Positions 26,269 through 35,844 of a DNA stretch of 64,000 bases are shown here, piece by piece. Below the pieces are notes generated by a model. It worked only from the letters and a program-made list of their open reading frames with translations, ran no database searches and had not been told where the DNA came from. Position numbers and translations under genes: made by a program. This stretch comes from Bog-532 sp963805255 (lineage in GTDB: Bacteria; Actinomycetota; Actinomycetes; Streptosporangiales; Streptosporangiaceae). Every line of letters begins with the position of its first letter. The stretch's first letter is position 1. The stretch lies in assembly GCA_963805255.1 (NCBI GenBank), contig CAWDTK010000017.1, forward strand, positions 84,374-148,373, given 5' to 3'.

Positions 26269-27204
26269 ATGGCTGGCAACGCGAGCGGTACCGGGCATGC
26301 GCCGGCACGGGCGGAGGCCCAGGCCGCGCCCGTACCCGCTCAGGCCGCGCCCGCCGCGCCCGGGTGCGCTGAAGAGATCTCGCTCGACTCGGCGGCTAAG
26401 GCGTCGGCCGAGAACTTCCCGGTCGCCATGCGCATTCTGCCGGCCCGGTACCGGCGTCACCTGATGGCCCTGTACGGCTTCGCGCGGCTGACTGACGACA
26501 TTGGGGACGAGGTCGCGCCCGAGGCCCGGTCCCAGCTGCTCGACGAGCTCGCGGCCGATGTGGCGCGCATCTATGACGGCGACAGCCCCCCGCGCCTGGC
26601 CGCGCTGCGGGAACTGGCCGTTACGGTGGCCGCGTGCGGGATCCCCGCCCAGCCGCTGCTCGACCTCATCCAGGCCAACCGGCAGGACCAGATCGTCACC
26701 CGGTACGAGACATTCCCGGACCTGGCCGGCTACTGTCGGCTGTCCGCCAACCCGGTCGGCCTCGTGGTGCTGTACATCTTCGGTGCGGCATCCGCCGAGC
26801 GTGAGCAGCTCTCCGATAGCATCTGCACGGCTCTTCAGCTCGTGGAGCACTGGCAGGACGTGGCGGAGGACCTCCGCAAGGGCCGGATCTACCTGCCGCG
26901 GCAGGACATGGAGCGGTTCGGCGTGACGGCGGAGGATCTCACGGGATCCGTGACGGGCCCCCGCGTCCGTGCCCTGATCGCTTACGAGGCCGCCCGGGCG
27001 TCCGCCCTGCTCGACGAGGGAGCGCCGCTCATCGGCACGCTGCGCGGCTGGGCCCGGCTGGCGGTGGCGGGCTACGTGGCGGGCGGCCGGGCCGCGCTGG
27101 CCGCGATCGGGACTTGCGGCAATGACGTGCTGAGCATTACCCCGCGGCCGGATAAGCGTGAAACGGCCGGGAAAGCGATCCGCGCGTACCTGCGAGGGAG
27201 GTGA
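26269..27204 (+). CDS. hpnC: squalene synthase HpnC (hydroxysqualene-forming branch)
   Basis: Trans-isoprenyl diphosphate synthase-type protein of the three-gene bacterial squalene route (HpnC, HpnD, HpnE); HpnC turns presqualene diphosphate into hydroxysqualene. Asp-rich motif I is FARLTDDIGDEV and motif II region is EHWQDVAEDLRKGRIYLP. A ~40-residue Ala/Pro-rich N-terminal tail precedes the conserved ENFPVAMRILPARYRRHLMALYGFAR. ATG 26269 has no obvious Shine-Dalgarno. First gene of the hopanoid operon; its stop is 5 bp before the hpnD start. Confidence 0.92.
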   Translation: MAGNASGTGHAPARAEAQAAPVPAQAAPAAPGCAEEISLDSAAKASAENFPVAMRILPARYRRHLMALYGFARLTDDIGDEVAPEARSQLLDELAADVARIYDGDSPPRLAALRELAVTVAACGIPAQPLLDLIQANRQDQIVTRYETFPDLAGYCRLSANPVGLVVLYIFGAASAEREQLSDSICTALQLVEHWQDVAEDLRKGRIYLPRQDMERFGVTAEDLTGSVTGPRVRALIAYEAARASALLDEGAPLIGTLRGWARLAVAGYVAGGRAALAAIGTCGNDVLSITPRPDKRETAGKAIRAYLRGR

Positions 27205-27209
27205 GGATA

Positions 27210-28331
27210 ATGGATACCGCTGAGGCCTACCGGGCCTGTGAGCGGATCACCTGGTCACAGGCGCGCAACTTCGCCTACGGCATCCGGCTGCTACCCGGCG
27301 GCAAGCGGCAGGCCCTCGCCGCCCTCTACGCTTTCGCCCGCCGGATCGACGACATCGGCGACGGGACGATGCCGCCGCAGGCCAAGCTCGCGGCGCTGGA
27401 GGAAGCCCGGGCCGAGGTCCTCGGCATGACCTGCGCCGGGCCCTCGACCGTCACCCATGACGATCCCGTGCTCATCGCCCTCGCCGACGCCGGCAAGCAG
27501 TTCGCCGTGCCCATGCGGGCGTTCGGCGAGCTCATCGACGGCTGCGTCGCCGACGTCAACGGCGCCTCCTACGCCACCTTTGACGACCTGCTGTACTACT
27601 GCCGTTGCGTCGCCGGGTCCATCGGACGGCTGTCCCTGGGGGTCTTCGGCGCGCCCGACATGCGGGTGGCCGAGCCGCTGGCCGACTCCCTGGGGGTGGC
27701 CCTGCAGCTCACGAACATCCTGCGGGACATCCGCGAGGACTACCGCAACGGCCGGGTGTACCTTCCGGCCGAGGACCTGGGCCGCTTCGGGTGCACGCTG
27801 AAGCCGGCCGCTGGCGAGCCGGACCCGGCCGCCGAGCCCGCTGCGGACCCCGCCGAAGAGACCCGGCTGGTCCGGCTCATCGAGTTCGAGGCGAGCCGCG
27901 CGCGGGACTGGTATGCGACCGGCATGCAGCTGCTGCCCATGCTCGACAGGCGCAGCGCCGCGTGCACCGGCGCGATGGCCGGCATCTACCAGAAGCTGCT
28001 GGACCGCATCGCGGCCGAGCCGGCCGCGGTGCTGCACCGCCGGCTGTCGCTGTCCTCGCGGGAGAAGGCGAAGGTGGCCGTGCGCTCACTCGCCCGCCCG
28101 CTGCTGACCCGCCGCGCGCAGGCCTCCCGCCCGGCCCCGGCTGGGACCCCGGCCCCGGCTGGGACCCCGGCCCCGGCTGGGACCCCGGCCCCGGCTGGGA
28201 CCCCGGCCCCGGCTGGGACCCCGGCCCCGGCTGGGACCCCGGCCCCGGCTGGGACCCCGGCCCCGGCTGGGACCCCGGCCCCGGCTGAGCCCGCCCCATC
28301 CGGCCGGCCCGGCGAAAGGCCGCGCCCGTGA
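27210..28331 (+). CDS. hpnD: presqualene diphosphate synthase HpnD
   Basis: Condenses two farnesyl diphosphates to presqualene diphosphate. Motif I FARRIDDIGDG and motif II LQLTNILRDIREDYRNGRVYLP are intact, as is NFAYGIRLLPGGKRQALAALYAFARR. ATG 27210 is preferred over GTG 27201 because GGAGG lies 8 bases upstream. The last ~55 residues are nine PAPAGT hexapeptides absent from ordinary HpnD, encoded by an 18-bp tandem repeat. The 3' end overlaps hpnE by GTGA. Confidence 0.93.
   Translation: MDTAEAYRACERITWSQARNFAYGIRLLPGGKRQALAALYAFARRIDDIGDGTMPPQAKLAALEEARAEVLGMTCAGPSTVTHDDPVLIALADAGKQFAVPMRAFGELIDGCVADVNGASYATFDDLLYYCRCVAGSIGRLSLGVFGAPDMRVAEPLADSLGVALQLTNILRDIREDYRNGRVYLPAEDLGRFGCTLKPAAGEPDPAAEPAADPAEETRLVRLIEFEASRARDWYATGMQLLPMLDRRSAACTGAMAGIYQKLLDRIAAEPAAVLHRRLSLSSREKAKVAVRSLARPLLTRRAQASRPAPAGTPAPAGTPAPAGTPAPAGTPAPAGTPAPAGTPAPAGTPAPAGTPAPAEPAPSGRPGERPRP
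28131..28291 (+). repeat. 18-bp in-frame tandem repeat in the hpnD tail
   Basis: Nine 18-bp units (28131, then every 18 bp to 28275) encode PAPAGT. They are nearly identical, indicating recent expansion; the period keeps the reading frame. Confidence 0.9.
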
Positions 28332-29799
28332 GCGCCCAGCCCGCGGCCCGTCCGCGGCGCGTGGTGGTGATCGGCGGTGGCCTGGCCGGGATCACCGCGG
28401 CGATCGCGCTGTCTGAGGCCGGGGCCGCCGTCACGCTGCTGGAGGGACGGCCGCGCCTGGGCGGCGCCACCACCTCGTTCAACCGCGGGGCGCTGGTCGT
28501 CGACACCGGCCAGCACGTGTTCCTGCGCTGCTGCACCGCCTACCGCGGGCTGCTGGCGCGGCTGGGGATGACCGGATCGGTCCGCATCCAGGACCGGTTC
28601 GACGTCACCGTCCTCTCACCCGGAGGCACGGCCCAGCTCCGCCGGAACACGCTGCCCGGCCCGCTGCACATGGGTGCCGCGCTGGCCCGCTACCCGATGT
28701 TGTCCCCGGCCGAACGAGCCCGGGTGACCCGCGCCGCCCTCGCCATGCGGATGCTGAACCCGGCCGACCCCGCGCTGGACACCCAGCGGCTCGGTGACTG
28801 GCTGGCGGCGCACGGGCAGGACGAGCGGACCCGGCGGGTCCTGTGGGACCTGTTCACCGTCTCCTCCCTCAACGTCGACGGCGACGACGCGTCGCTGGCG
28901 CTCGCCGCGACCGTGCTGAAGACCGCGCTGCTCGGCAAGAAGGACGCCGCCGACATCGGCGTCCCGCTCGCGCCGCTCGGCGAACTGCACGGCACGGCGG
29001 GCCTGGCGCTGCTGCGCCGTCTCGGCGCCGAGGTCCGGCTCGGCGTCAAGGCCGCCGCCGTGGAGGTGACCGGCCCCGGGCAGGCCGGCCCGGGGGAGCC
29101 GGGCCCGGGGCACGTTACCTGGTCCGCCTGGCCCGAGGCGAAGGTGACGACGTTGGCGCGGACAGCCGCGGCACCATCATCGCGGACGGCGTGGTCATCG
29201 CGACGCCGGCGTACACTGCGGCCAAGCTGGTGCCGGCCGCCGCGGGTGTCCCCGCCGGGACGTGGCGGGAGCTGGGCACGTCACCGATCATCAACGTGCA
29301 CGTGATCTACGACCGGCGGGTGACCAGGCTGCCGTTCGCGGCGGCCGTGGACTCGCCCGTGCAGTGGCTGTTCGACCGGACCGGGATCTCCGGGTTCGGC
29401 GCGAGCGGCCGCGGCCAGTACCTCGCGATCTCGCTCTCGGCCGCGGAGCCGTACGTGGATGTGCCCGCGGCGCAGCTGCGGGAGATGTTCGTGCCGGCCC
29501 TGGCCGGACTGCTGCCCGGCGCGCGGGACGCGCGGGTCAGCGAATTCTTTGTCACCAGGGAGCGGCGGGCGACGTTCCGCCAGGGTCCGGGATGCGGGCG
29601 GCTGCGGCCGCAGGCGGCCACCGCGCTGCCCGGCCTGACGCTCGCTGGAGCATGGACCGATACCGGATGGCCGGACACGATGGAGGGTGCGGTGCGCAGC
29701 GGACTGAGCGCGGCGATCGAGCTGAGACGGGGACTTGGCGGCCTGGGCGGGGGCAGCCCCGTGCCGGGTGCGGGACTGCGTGTGCGAGCGGCCGCGTGA
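28328..29799 (+). pseudogene. hpnE: hydroxysqualene dehydroxylase HpnE, frameshifted
   Basis: FAD-dependent amine-oxidase-like protein that reduces hydroxysqualene to squalene. The N-terminal part has the Rossmann motif VVVIGGGLAGITAAIALSEAGAAVTLLEGR and VVDTGQHVFLRC, reading from GTG 28328. Between about 29085 and 29113, in a G/C run, the frame changes by -1; the second frame continues with ARYLVRLARGEG, IIADGVVIATPAYTAAKL and the C-terminal FAD motif GLTLAGAWTDTGWPDTMEGAVRSG to a stop at 29799. Outside this spot both halves are well conserved, so a one-base deletion, a sequencing error or programmed frameshifting are all possible. Confidence 0.85.
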
Positions 29800-30812
29800 C
29801 CGCCGTGATGCCGGCCGGCGTGGGGCTGGCCCGTGACATTGCCGGCCCGGCCATGGAGGCGGCCGTGGCCCGGCTGTCGCCCGAGGTCCGGGCGGTCGCC
29901 GCCTACCACCTCGGGATGACCGACACCCAGGGCAACCCGTCCGGCGAGGGCGCGGGCAAGGCGCTCCGCCCGGCGCTCGCCCTGCTGTCGGCGCGCGCGG
30001 CCGGGGCGCCGTCCGAGCGCGGCGTGACATCGGCGGTGGCCGTGGAGCTCGTGCACAACTTCTCGCTGCTGCACGACGACATCATGGACGGCGACACCGA
30101 GCGCCGGCACCGGCCCACCGCGTGGACGGTGTTCGGCGTGGGCGCGGCGATCCTGGCCGGCGACGCGCTGCTCGCGCTGGCCCAGGAGCTGCTGCTGGAG
30201 GACAACGCGCCGCAGGGGCTGTGGGCGGCCCGGTGCCTGTCTGTCGCGGTGCAGCGGCTCATCGCCGGGCAGGGCGCGGACCTCGCCTTCGAGAAGCGGG
30301 ACGACGTCGGGCTAACCGAGTGCCTGGAGATGGCCGGCGACAAGACGGCCGCGCTGATGGCCTGCGCGTGCAGCATCGGCGCCATTCGCGCCGGGGCGGC
30401 TCCGTCGCTGGCCATGGGGCTGGCCGGCTTCGGGGCTCACATCGGCCAGGCGTTCCAGCTCACCGACGACCTGCTCGGAATCTGGGGCGCGCCCGAGGTC
30501 ACCGGCAAGCCGGTCCAGTCCGACCTGCGGGCGCGCAAGAAGTCGCTGCCGGTGGTCGCCGCGCTGAACAGCGGCACCCCGGAGGGCCGGGAACTCGCCG
30601 GCCTGCTCGCCCGCCCCGAGGCGCTGGCCGAGGAGGACCTGGCGCACGCGGCCGGGCTCATCGCGGCCGCGGGCGGCCGGCGCTGGGCCGAGGCCGAGGC
30701 GGACTCCCAGCTCAGCTCGGCGGGCAAGTGCCTCGCCGAGGCGGACATTCCCCAGGACGTGCGGGCCGAGTTCATGGCGATCGCGGAGTTCATCACGGCC
30801 CGGCAGTGGTAG
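29796..30812 (+). CDS. polyprenyl diphosphate synthase (farnesyl-type) of the hopanoid operon
   Basis: Trans-isoprenyl diphosphate synthase supplying the precursor for squalene. First Asp-rich motif FSLLHDDIMDGDTERRHRPT and second FQLTDDLLGIWG are intact; KALRPALALL near the N-terminus is the diphosphate-binding block. GTG 29796 overlaps the hpnE stop (GTGA), implying coupling; ATG 29808 is an alternative. Length 338 residues. Product chain length is inferred to be C15 from context. Confidence 0.9.
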   Translation: MTAVMPAGVGLARDIAGPAMEAAVARLSPEVRAVAAYHLGMTDTQGNPSGEGAGKALRPALALLSARAAGAPSERGVTSAVAVELVHNFSLLHDDIMDGDTERRHRPTAWTVFGVGAAILAGDALLALAQELLLEDNAPQGLWAARCLSVAVQRLIAGQGADLAFEKRDDVGLTECLEMAGDKTAALMACACSIGAIRAGAAPSLAMGLAGFGAHIGQAFQLTDDLLGIWGAPEVTGKPVQSDLRARKKSLPVVAALNSGTPEGRELAGLLARPEALAEEDLAHAAGLIAAAGGRRWAEAEADSQLSSAGKCLAEADIPQDVRAEFMAIAEFITARQW

Positions 30813-30960
30813 CGGCCGCCAGGCGGGCGACCCGGCTGGCGGAAACGGAAAACAGCGACAGAAGCTCATCCCGGGAAGGACCGGGGCGGCACGGGGCGGA
30901 GGCCCGGTGACAGGGCGCACCGGCCTCAGCGGGCACACAGGGCAGGAGGGAGAGAGCGGC

Positions 30961-33013
30961 ATGACGGTCACGCACGCGCGCAGCGAGACGGCGGATGGCG
31001 GCCCGGTGGGCCCTGCGAGCCTCGCAGGGCCCGCGCGCCCCGCGGGCCCTGCGCGCGACGCGGCCCGCGAGGCGCTGGCGCGCGCTCGTGATCACCTGCT
31101 GAGCCTGCAGCACGAGCAGGGCTGGTGGCAGGGCGAGCTCGAGACCAACGTCACCATGGACGCCGAGGACCTGCTGATGCGCGAGTTCCTCGGTGCCGGG
31201 GACGCCGCGCACACCGCCGCCGAGGCGCGCTGGATTCCGCTCTCAGCAGCGCGATGACGGCACCTGGGCCAACTTCCACGGCGGCCCCGGTGACCTGTCG
31301 ACCACCATCGAGGCCTACGTTGCGCTGCGGCTGGCCGGCGACGTGCCGTCCGCCCCGCACATGGTGCGCGCGGCGGAGTGGACCCGCGCTCAGGGCGGCC
31401 TGGAGGCGAGCCGCGTCTTCACCCGGATCTGGATGGCCATGTTCGGCGAGTGGCCCTGGGACGACCTGCCGGTCATCCCGCCGGAGCTGATCTACCTGCC
31501 GGCCTGGTTCCCGCTCAACATCTACGACTGGGGCTGCTGGGCCCGGCAGACCCTCGTCGCGCTGGCGATCGTCTGCTCGCAGCGCCCGGTCCGCAGGCTG
31601 CCGTTCGGCATCCCGGAACTGCGCACCGGCGGGCAACCCGAAAGCCGGCCCAACGATCCCTGGACGGCGGTCTTCGCTCGCCTGGACCGGGCGATGCACG
31701 CCTACGAGCGCCGCGGGCTGGCCGGCGCGATCGGCCGCCCGGGCCGCGCCGTGCGGCGGGCCGCGCTGCGCCGCTGCGCGGACTGGGTCATCACCCGGCA
31801 GGAGCGCGACGGCTGCTGGGGCGGTATCCAGCCGCCCTGGGTGTACTCGCTGATCGGCCTCAGCCTGCTCGGCTACCGCCTGGACCACCCGGTCATCGCG
31901 CGTGGCCTGGCCGGACTGGACCGGTTCACGGTCAGGGAAGTCTCGGCCGAGGGCCCCGTGCACCGTCTCGAGGCGTGCCAGTCGCCGGTCTGGGACACGG
32001 TGCTGGTGATGATCGGTTTGGCCGACGCGGGCCTGCCCACCGACCATCCGGCCCTGGTCAGGGCGGCCGAATGGGTGCTCGGCGAGGAGATGCCCGGCCC
32101 TGGCGACTGGCAGGTGCGCCTGCCGGATCTGGCGCCCGGCGGGTGGTCGTTCGAATTTGACAACGATTACTATCCCGATACCGACGACACCGCCGAGGTC
32201 ATCCTCGCGCTGCGCCGGGTCACGTGGCCGGCGTCACCGGATGGCCGGCCGGCGAGCGCGCGGCCGGCCATCGACCGGGCGGTGCGCTGGCTGACCGGCA
32301 TGCAGTCCAAGGACGGCGCGTGGGGGGCGTTCGACGCGGACAACACCCGCGAGATCGTCACCAAGCTGCCATTCTGCGACTTCGGCGCGGTGATCGACCC
32401 CCCGTCGGCGGACGTCACCGCGCACATCGTCGAGGCCCTGGCCGCCGAGGGCCTGGCCGCGAGCAAGCCTGTCCGGCGCGGCGTGGTCTGGCTGCTGCGC
32501 AACCAGGAACCGGACGGCTCCTGGTTCGGGCGGTGGGGCGCGAACTACATCTACGGCACCGGCGCGGCCGTCCCGGCGCTCATCGCCGCCGGGGTGCTGC
32601 CGTCCAAGCCGGCCATCCGCCGCGCGGTCGCGTGGCTGCAAGCCCACCAGAACCCCGATGGCGGATGGGGCGAGGACCTGCGGTCCTACGACGACCCGGC
32701 GCTGGCCGGCCGCGGCACCTCCACCGCCTCCCAGACGGCCTGGGCGCTGCTGGCGCTGCTGGCGGCCGGCGGCGCGGACGAGGCGGTGGAACGCGGGGCC
32801 GCCTGGCTGGCCGCCACCCAGCGCGCCGACGGTTCCTGGGACGAGCCACAGTTCACCGGCACCGGGTTCCCCGGCGACTTCTACATCAACTATCACCTGT
32901 ACCGGCTGGCGTTCCCGGTCAGTGCGCTGGGCCGCTACGTGCGGGAAGCCCGCGGCGGACCACTTCCCGGGCAGGCCCCACCCTCCGGGCGCACACCGGG
33001 AGGCACTCGATGA
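30961..33013 (+). pseudogene. shc: squalene-hopene cyclase, frameshifted near the N-terminus
   Basis: Cyclises squalene to hopene or hopanol at the membrane. The catalytic DXDD motif is present as YYPDTDDTAEV, and QW repeats (QxxDGSWxxxxG types such as QERDGCWGG, QNPDGGWGE and QRADGSWDE) run throughout. ATG 30961 follows GGAGGGAGAG. After EARWI an extra C around 31237 pushes the frame out; without it the text reads EARWIRSQQRDDGTWANFHGG as expected. As given, the first frame stops at 31257 and the remaining 95% lies in another frame (31193-33013). It may be a true mutation or an assembly error. Confidence 0.87.
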
Positions 33014-34701
33014 CCGAACCGATCCACTCACCGCCCTCCGCACCCGGCGGCGCGCCCGGTACGCCCGGCACGCCCGGCGTACCGGGCGACCATGGCGCGC
33101 GTGCTGGTGAGGTTGGCCGCACGCTGCTGCCCGGGCCATTGCTCGTGTGCGCGCCGCTGCGCTTCGAGGCGCGCGCCGTCCGGCGGGGCCTGCGCGACAG
33201 CGCGCGGGCCGGCGGCGGAACCAGCCGCGACGACGCGGATACGCCCACCGTCATCCGCACCGGCTACGGCAGCTCGCGGGCCGCCAGCCATGCGGAAAAG
33301 GTTCGCCATGGTCCGTTCGGCATGCTGGCGATCACCGGCACCGGCGCGGGCCTGGTGCCGGAGCTCAGCCCCGGCGATCTCGTCGTGGCGACCGAGGTCA
33401 CCAGCCTTGGTGGCGCTGGCCCCAGCGGCGCGCCCGTCGCCCCCCCGCTGCGCTCGCCGTCCGCGCCGCTGCTGGTCGGTGAGCTGCGCCGGGCGGGCCT
33501 GCGGGCGCACGCCGGCCGGGTCGCCACCGTCGATCACCTGGTGCACCACGCCGAACGGGACCGCCTCGCACGAGCAGGAATGATGGCGGCCGACATGGAA
33601 TCGGCGCAGCTCGCCACCGCGGCCGGTGGCCGTCCGCTGGCCGTCATCCGTGCCATCTCCGACACCGCGGACCGGCCGCTGCTGCATCCGGGCGTGCTGA
33701 CCGGGGGGCTGTCGGCGCTGTGGTCGCTGCGCGCCGCCGGCCCGGTGCTGGACCGCTGGGCCGCCGCGTGCCGTCCGCGGCGCGTGCTGCTGGGCGGGCC
33801 ACGGTCGTTCTGCGCCGGGGTGGAGCGCGCCATCGAGATCGTCGAGCGCGTCCTGGCCCAGCGCGGATCGCCGGTCTACGTGCGCAAGCAAATCGTGCAC
33901 AACACCCACGTCGTGCAGGACCTGGAGCAGCGCGGGGCCATCTTCGTGGACGAGCTCGACGAGGTGCCTGACGGCGCCCCGGTGGTGTTCTCCGCGCACG
34001 GCGTCTCGCCCGCCGTGCGGCAGGAGGCGGCGCGGCGGGAATTGTCCGTGGTGGACGCGACCTGCCCGCTGGTGGCCAAGGTACACAAGGAGGCGCTGCG
34101 GTTCGCCGCGGACGGCTACCTGGTCGCGCTGATCGGCCACAGCGGCCACGAAGAGGTGGAGGGCACGCTGGGCGAGGCGCCCGGGTCGACCGTGCTCATC
34201 GAGAGCCCGGAGGACGTCGCGGCGCTGCGGCCGCGGGACGACGGCAAGATCGCCTACCTCATGCAGACGACCCTGGCCGCGGACGAGGCCGAGGGGGTGG
34301 CCGGTGCCCTGCTGGACCGGTTCCCCGCCGCCCGCGGGCCGGGCAGCGACGACATCTGCTACGCCACGACCAACCGCCAGCAGGCGGTGCGCGCGGTCGC
34401 GGCGGACGCCGATCTGGTGCTCGTGGCCGGATCGGCGAACTCATCGAATTCCCGGCGGCTGGTGGAAACCGCCGAGAGGGCGGGAACCCCCGCCCACCTG
34501 ATTGACGGCCCGGAGGACATCCAGCTCGGCTGGCTGGCCGGGGTGTCCACCATCGGGCTGACCGCAGGCGCGTCGGCGCCGCCGGCCGTGGTCAGCGAGA
34601 TCATCGACGCGCTCGGCGGGCTCGGCCCCGTCGAGGTGGCCGAGCGCGTCACCACGACGGAGTCAATCCGGTTCAGCCTGCCCAAGGAGGTACGGCATTA
34701 A
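33010..34701 (+). CDS. fusion of hopanoid-associated phosphorylase (HpnG-like) with IspH
   Basis: 563 residues in two parts. Residues ~35-245 form a nucleoside-phosphorylase-type domain (PLLVCAPLRFEARAVRRGL, then ITGTGAGLVPELSPGDLVVATEV and MMAADMESAQLA), as in HpnG, which releases ribose after HpnH action. Residues ~255-563 are a full 4-hydroxy-3-methylbut-2-enyl diphosphate reductase with the [4Fe-4S] cysteines at about 268 (SFCAGVERAIEIVERVL), 352 (DATCPLVAKVHKE) and 450 (SDDICYATTNRQQAV). IspH makes IPP and DMAPP in the MEP pathway. ATG 33010 overlaps the shc stop (ATGA). One protein thus joins precursor supply and side-chain processing. Confidence 0.88.
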   Translation: MTEPIHSPPSAPGGAPGTPGTPGVPGDHGARAGEVGRTLLPGPLLVCAPLRFEARAVRRGLRDSARAGGGTSRDDADTPTVIRTGYGSSRAASHAEKVRHGPFGMLAITGTGAGLVPELSPGDLVVATEVTSLGGAGPSGAPVAPPLRSPSAPLLVGELRRAGLRAHAGRVATVDHLVHHAERDRLARAGMMAADMESAQLATAAGGRPLAVIRAISDTADRPLLHPGVLTGGLSALWSLRAAGPVLDRWAAACRPRRVLLGGPRSFCAGVERAIEIVERVLAQRGSPVYVRKQIVHNTHVVQDLEQRGAIFVDELDEVPDGAPVVFSAHGVSPAVRQEAARRELSVVDATCPLVAKVHKEALRFAADGYLVALIGHSGHEEVEGTLGEAPGSTVLIESPEDVAALRPRDDGKIAYLMQTTLAADEAEGVAGALLDRFPAARGPGSDDICYATTNRQQAVRAVAADADLVLVAGSANSSNSRRLVETAERAGTPAHLIDGPEDIQLGWLAGVSTIGLTAGASAPPAVVSEIIDALGGLGPVEVAERVTTTESIRFSLPKEVRH

Positions 34702-35705
34702 TGAGCGTGTCAATGCGCCAGAGCATGCGCATCGGTTCCTACCTGATGCGCCAGAAGCTCTCCGGCAATAAGAAGTTCCCGCTGCTGGTGGAGCTCGAGC
34801 CGCTGTTCGCGTGCAACCTCAAGTGCGCCGGGTGCGGGAAGATCCAGCAGCCGCACAACATACTCAAGCAGCGCATGCCGGTCGAGCAGGCCATCGCGGC
34901 GGTCGAGGAATGCGGCGCGCCGATGGTGTCGCTGGCCGGCGGCGAGCCGCTGATGCACCCGCAGATCGACGAGATCGTCCGCCAGCTCGTCGCCAGGAAG
35001 AAGTTCGTGTTCCTGTGCACGAACGCGCTGCTGCTACCCAAGAAGCTCGGCAAGTTCAAGCCCTCGCCGTACTTCGCGTTCGTCGTGCACATCGATGGGC
35101 TCCGGGAGCGGCACGACGAGTCGGTCTGCAAGGAGGGCGTGTTCGACGAGGCCGTCGCGGCGATCAAGCTGGCCAAGTCGCGTGGCTTCAAGGTCAACAC
35201 CAACACCACGTTCTTCAACACCGACACCCCGCAGACCATCATCGACGTGCTGAGCTACCTCAACGACGACCTCGGCATCGACGAGATGGAGATCTCCCCG
35301 GCCTACGCCTACGAGAAGGCACCGGACCAGGACCACTTCCTCGGCGTGACCGAGACGCGGGAGCTGTTCCGCAAGGCGTTCGCCGACGGGCGGCGGAAGA
35401 AGTGGCGGCTCAACCACACGCCGCTGTTCCTCGACTTCCTCGAGGGCAAGATTGACTTCGGCTGCACCGCGTGGGGCATCCCGTCCTACTCGCTCCTCGG
35501 CTGGCAGAAGCCCTGCTACCTGATGAGCGACGGGTACACCAAGACGTACAAGGAACTGATCGAGACTACCGACTGGGACTCCTACGGCCGGGGCAAGGAC
35601 CCGCGCTGCGCCAACTGCATGGCGCACTGCGGCTACGAGCCGTCGGCCGTGCTGGCCACCATGGGCTCGCTGAAGGAGACGATCCGGGCGGTACGCGGCA
35701 TCTGA
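34701..35705 (+). CDS. hpnH: adenosylhopane-forming radical SAM enzyme HpnH
   Basis: Joins an adenosyl group to hopene to form adenosylhopane, the first side-chain step in bacteriohopanepolyol synthesis. Radical-SAM cysteines 38, 42 and 45 are in FACNLKCAGCGK; LAGGEPLMHPQID and a C-terminal Cys cluster (DPRCANCMAHCGYEPSA) are typical. ATG 34701 overlaps the previous stop (TAATG). 334 residues, intact. Last gene of the operon, followed by a strong hairpin. Confidence 0.95.
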   Translation: MSVSMRQSMRIGSYLMRQKLSGNKKFPLLVELEPLFACNLKCAGCGKIQQPHNILKQRMPVEQAIAAVEECGAPMVSLAGGEPLMHPQIDEIVRQLVARKKFVFLCTNALLLPKKLGKFKPSPYFAFVVHIDGLRERHDESVCKEGVFDEAVAAIKLAKSRGFKVNTNTTFFNTDTPQTIIDVLSYLNDDLGIDEMEISPAYAYEKAPDQDHFLGVTETRELFRKAFADGRRKKWRLNHTPLFLDFLEGKIDFGCTAWGIPSYSLLGWQKPCYLMSDGYTKTYKELIETTDWDSYGRGKDPRCANCMAHCGYEPSAVLATMGSLKETIRAVRGI

Positions 35706-35721
35706 GGTCACCGCGATAGCG

Positions 35722-35750
35722 ACGCCCGGGCGCACGCCGCGCCCGGGCGT
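35722..35750. terminator. strong hairpin between convergent hpnH and araA
   Basis: Perfect 12-bp arms (35722-35733 and 35739-35750, ACGCCCGGGCGC and its complement) with a 5-base loop, then TTCGTGTG. It can end both converging transcripts. Confidence 0.8.
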
Positions 35751-35844
35751 TCGTGTGCCCGCGCCCGTCCCATGCCCGCGCCCGTCCCGTGCCCCCGCCC
35801 GCGCCGCGACCCGCCAGCCGCCCGCAGCCCGCCGTCCGCGATGG

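Noticed and set aside
25781..26464. 227-residue frame across the hpn leader
   Set aside because: Runs out of frame into hpnC, no domain, poor start context.
32224..33009. Upstream in-frame extension of the HpnG-IspH gene
   Set aside because: It overlaps shc in another frame and is Arg/Gly-rich noise; the ATG at 33010 overlapping the shc stop is the natural start.
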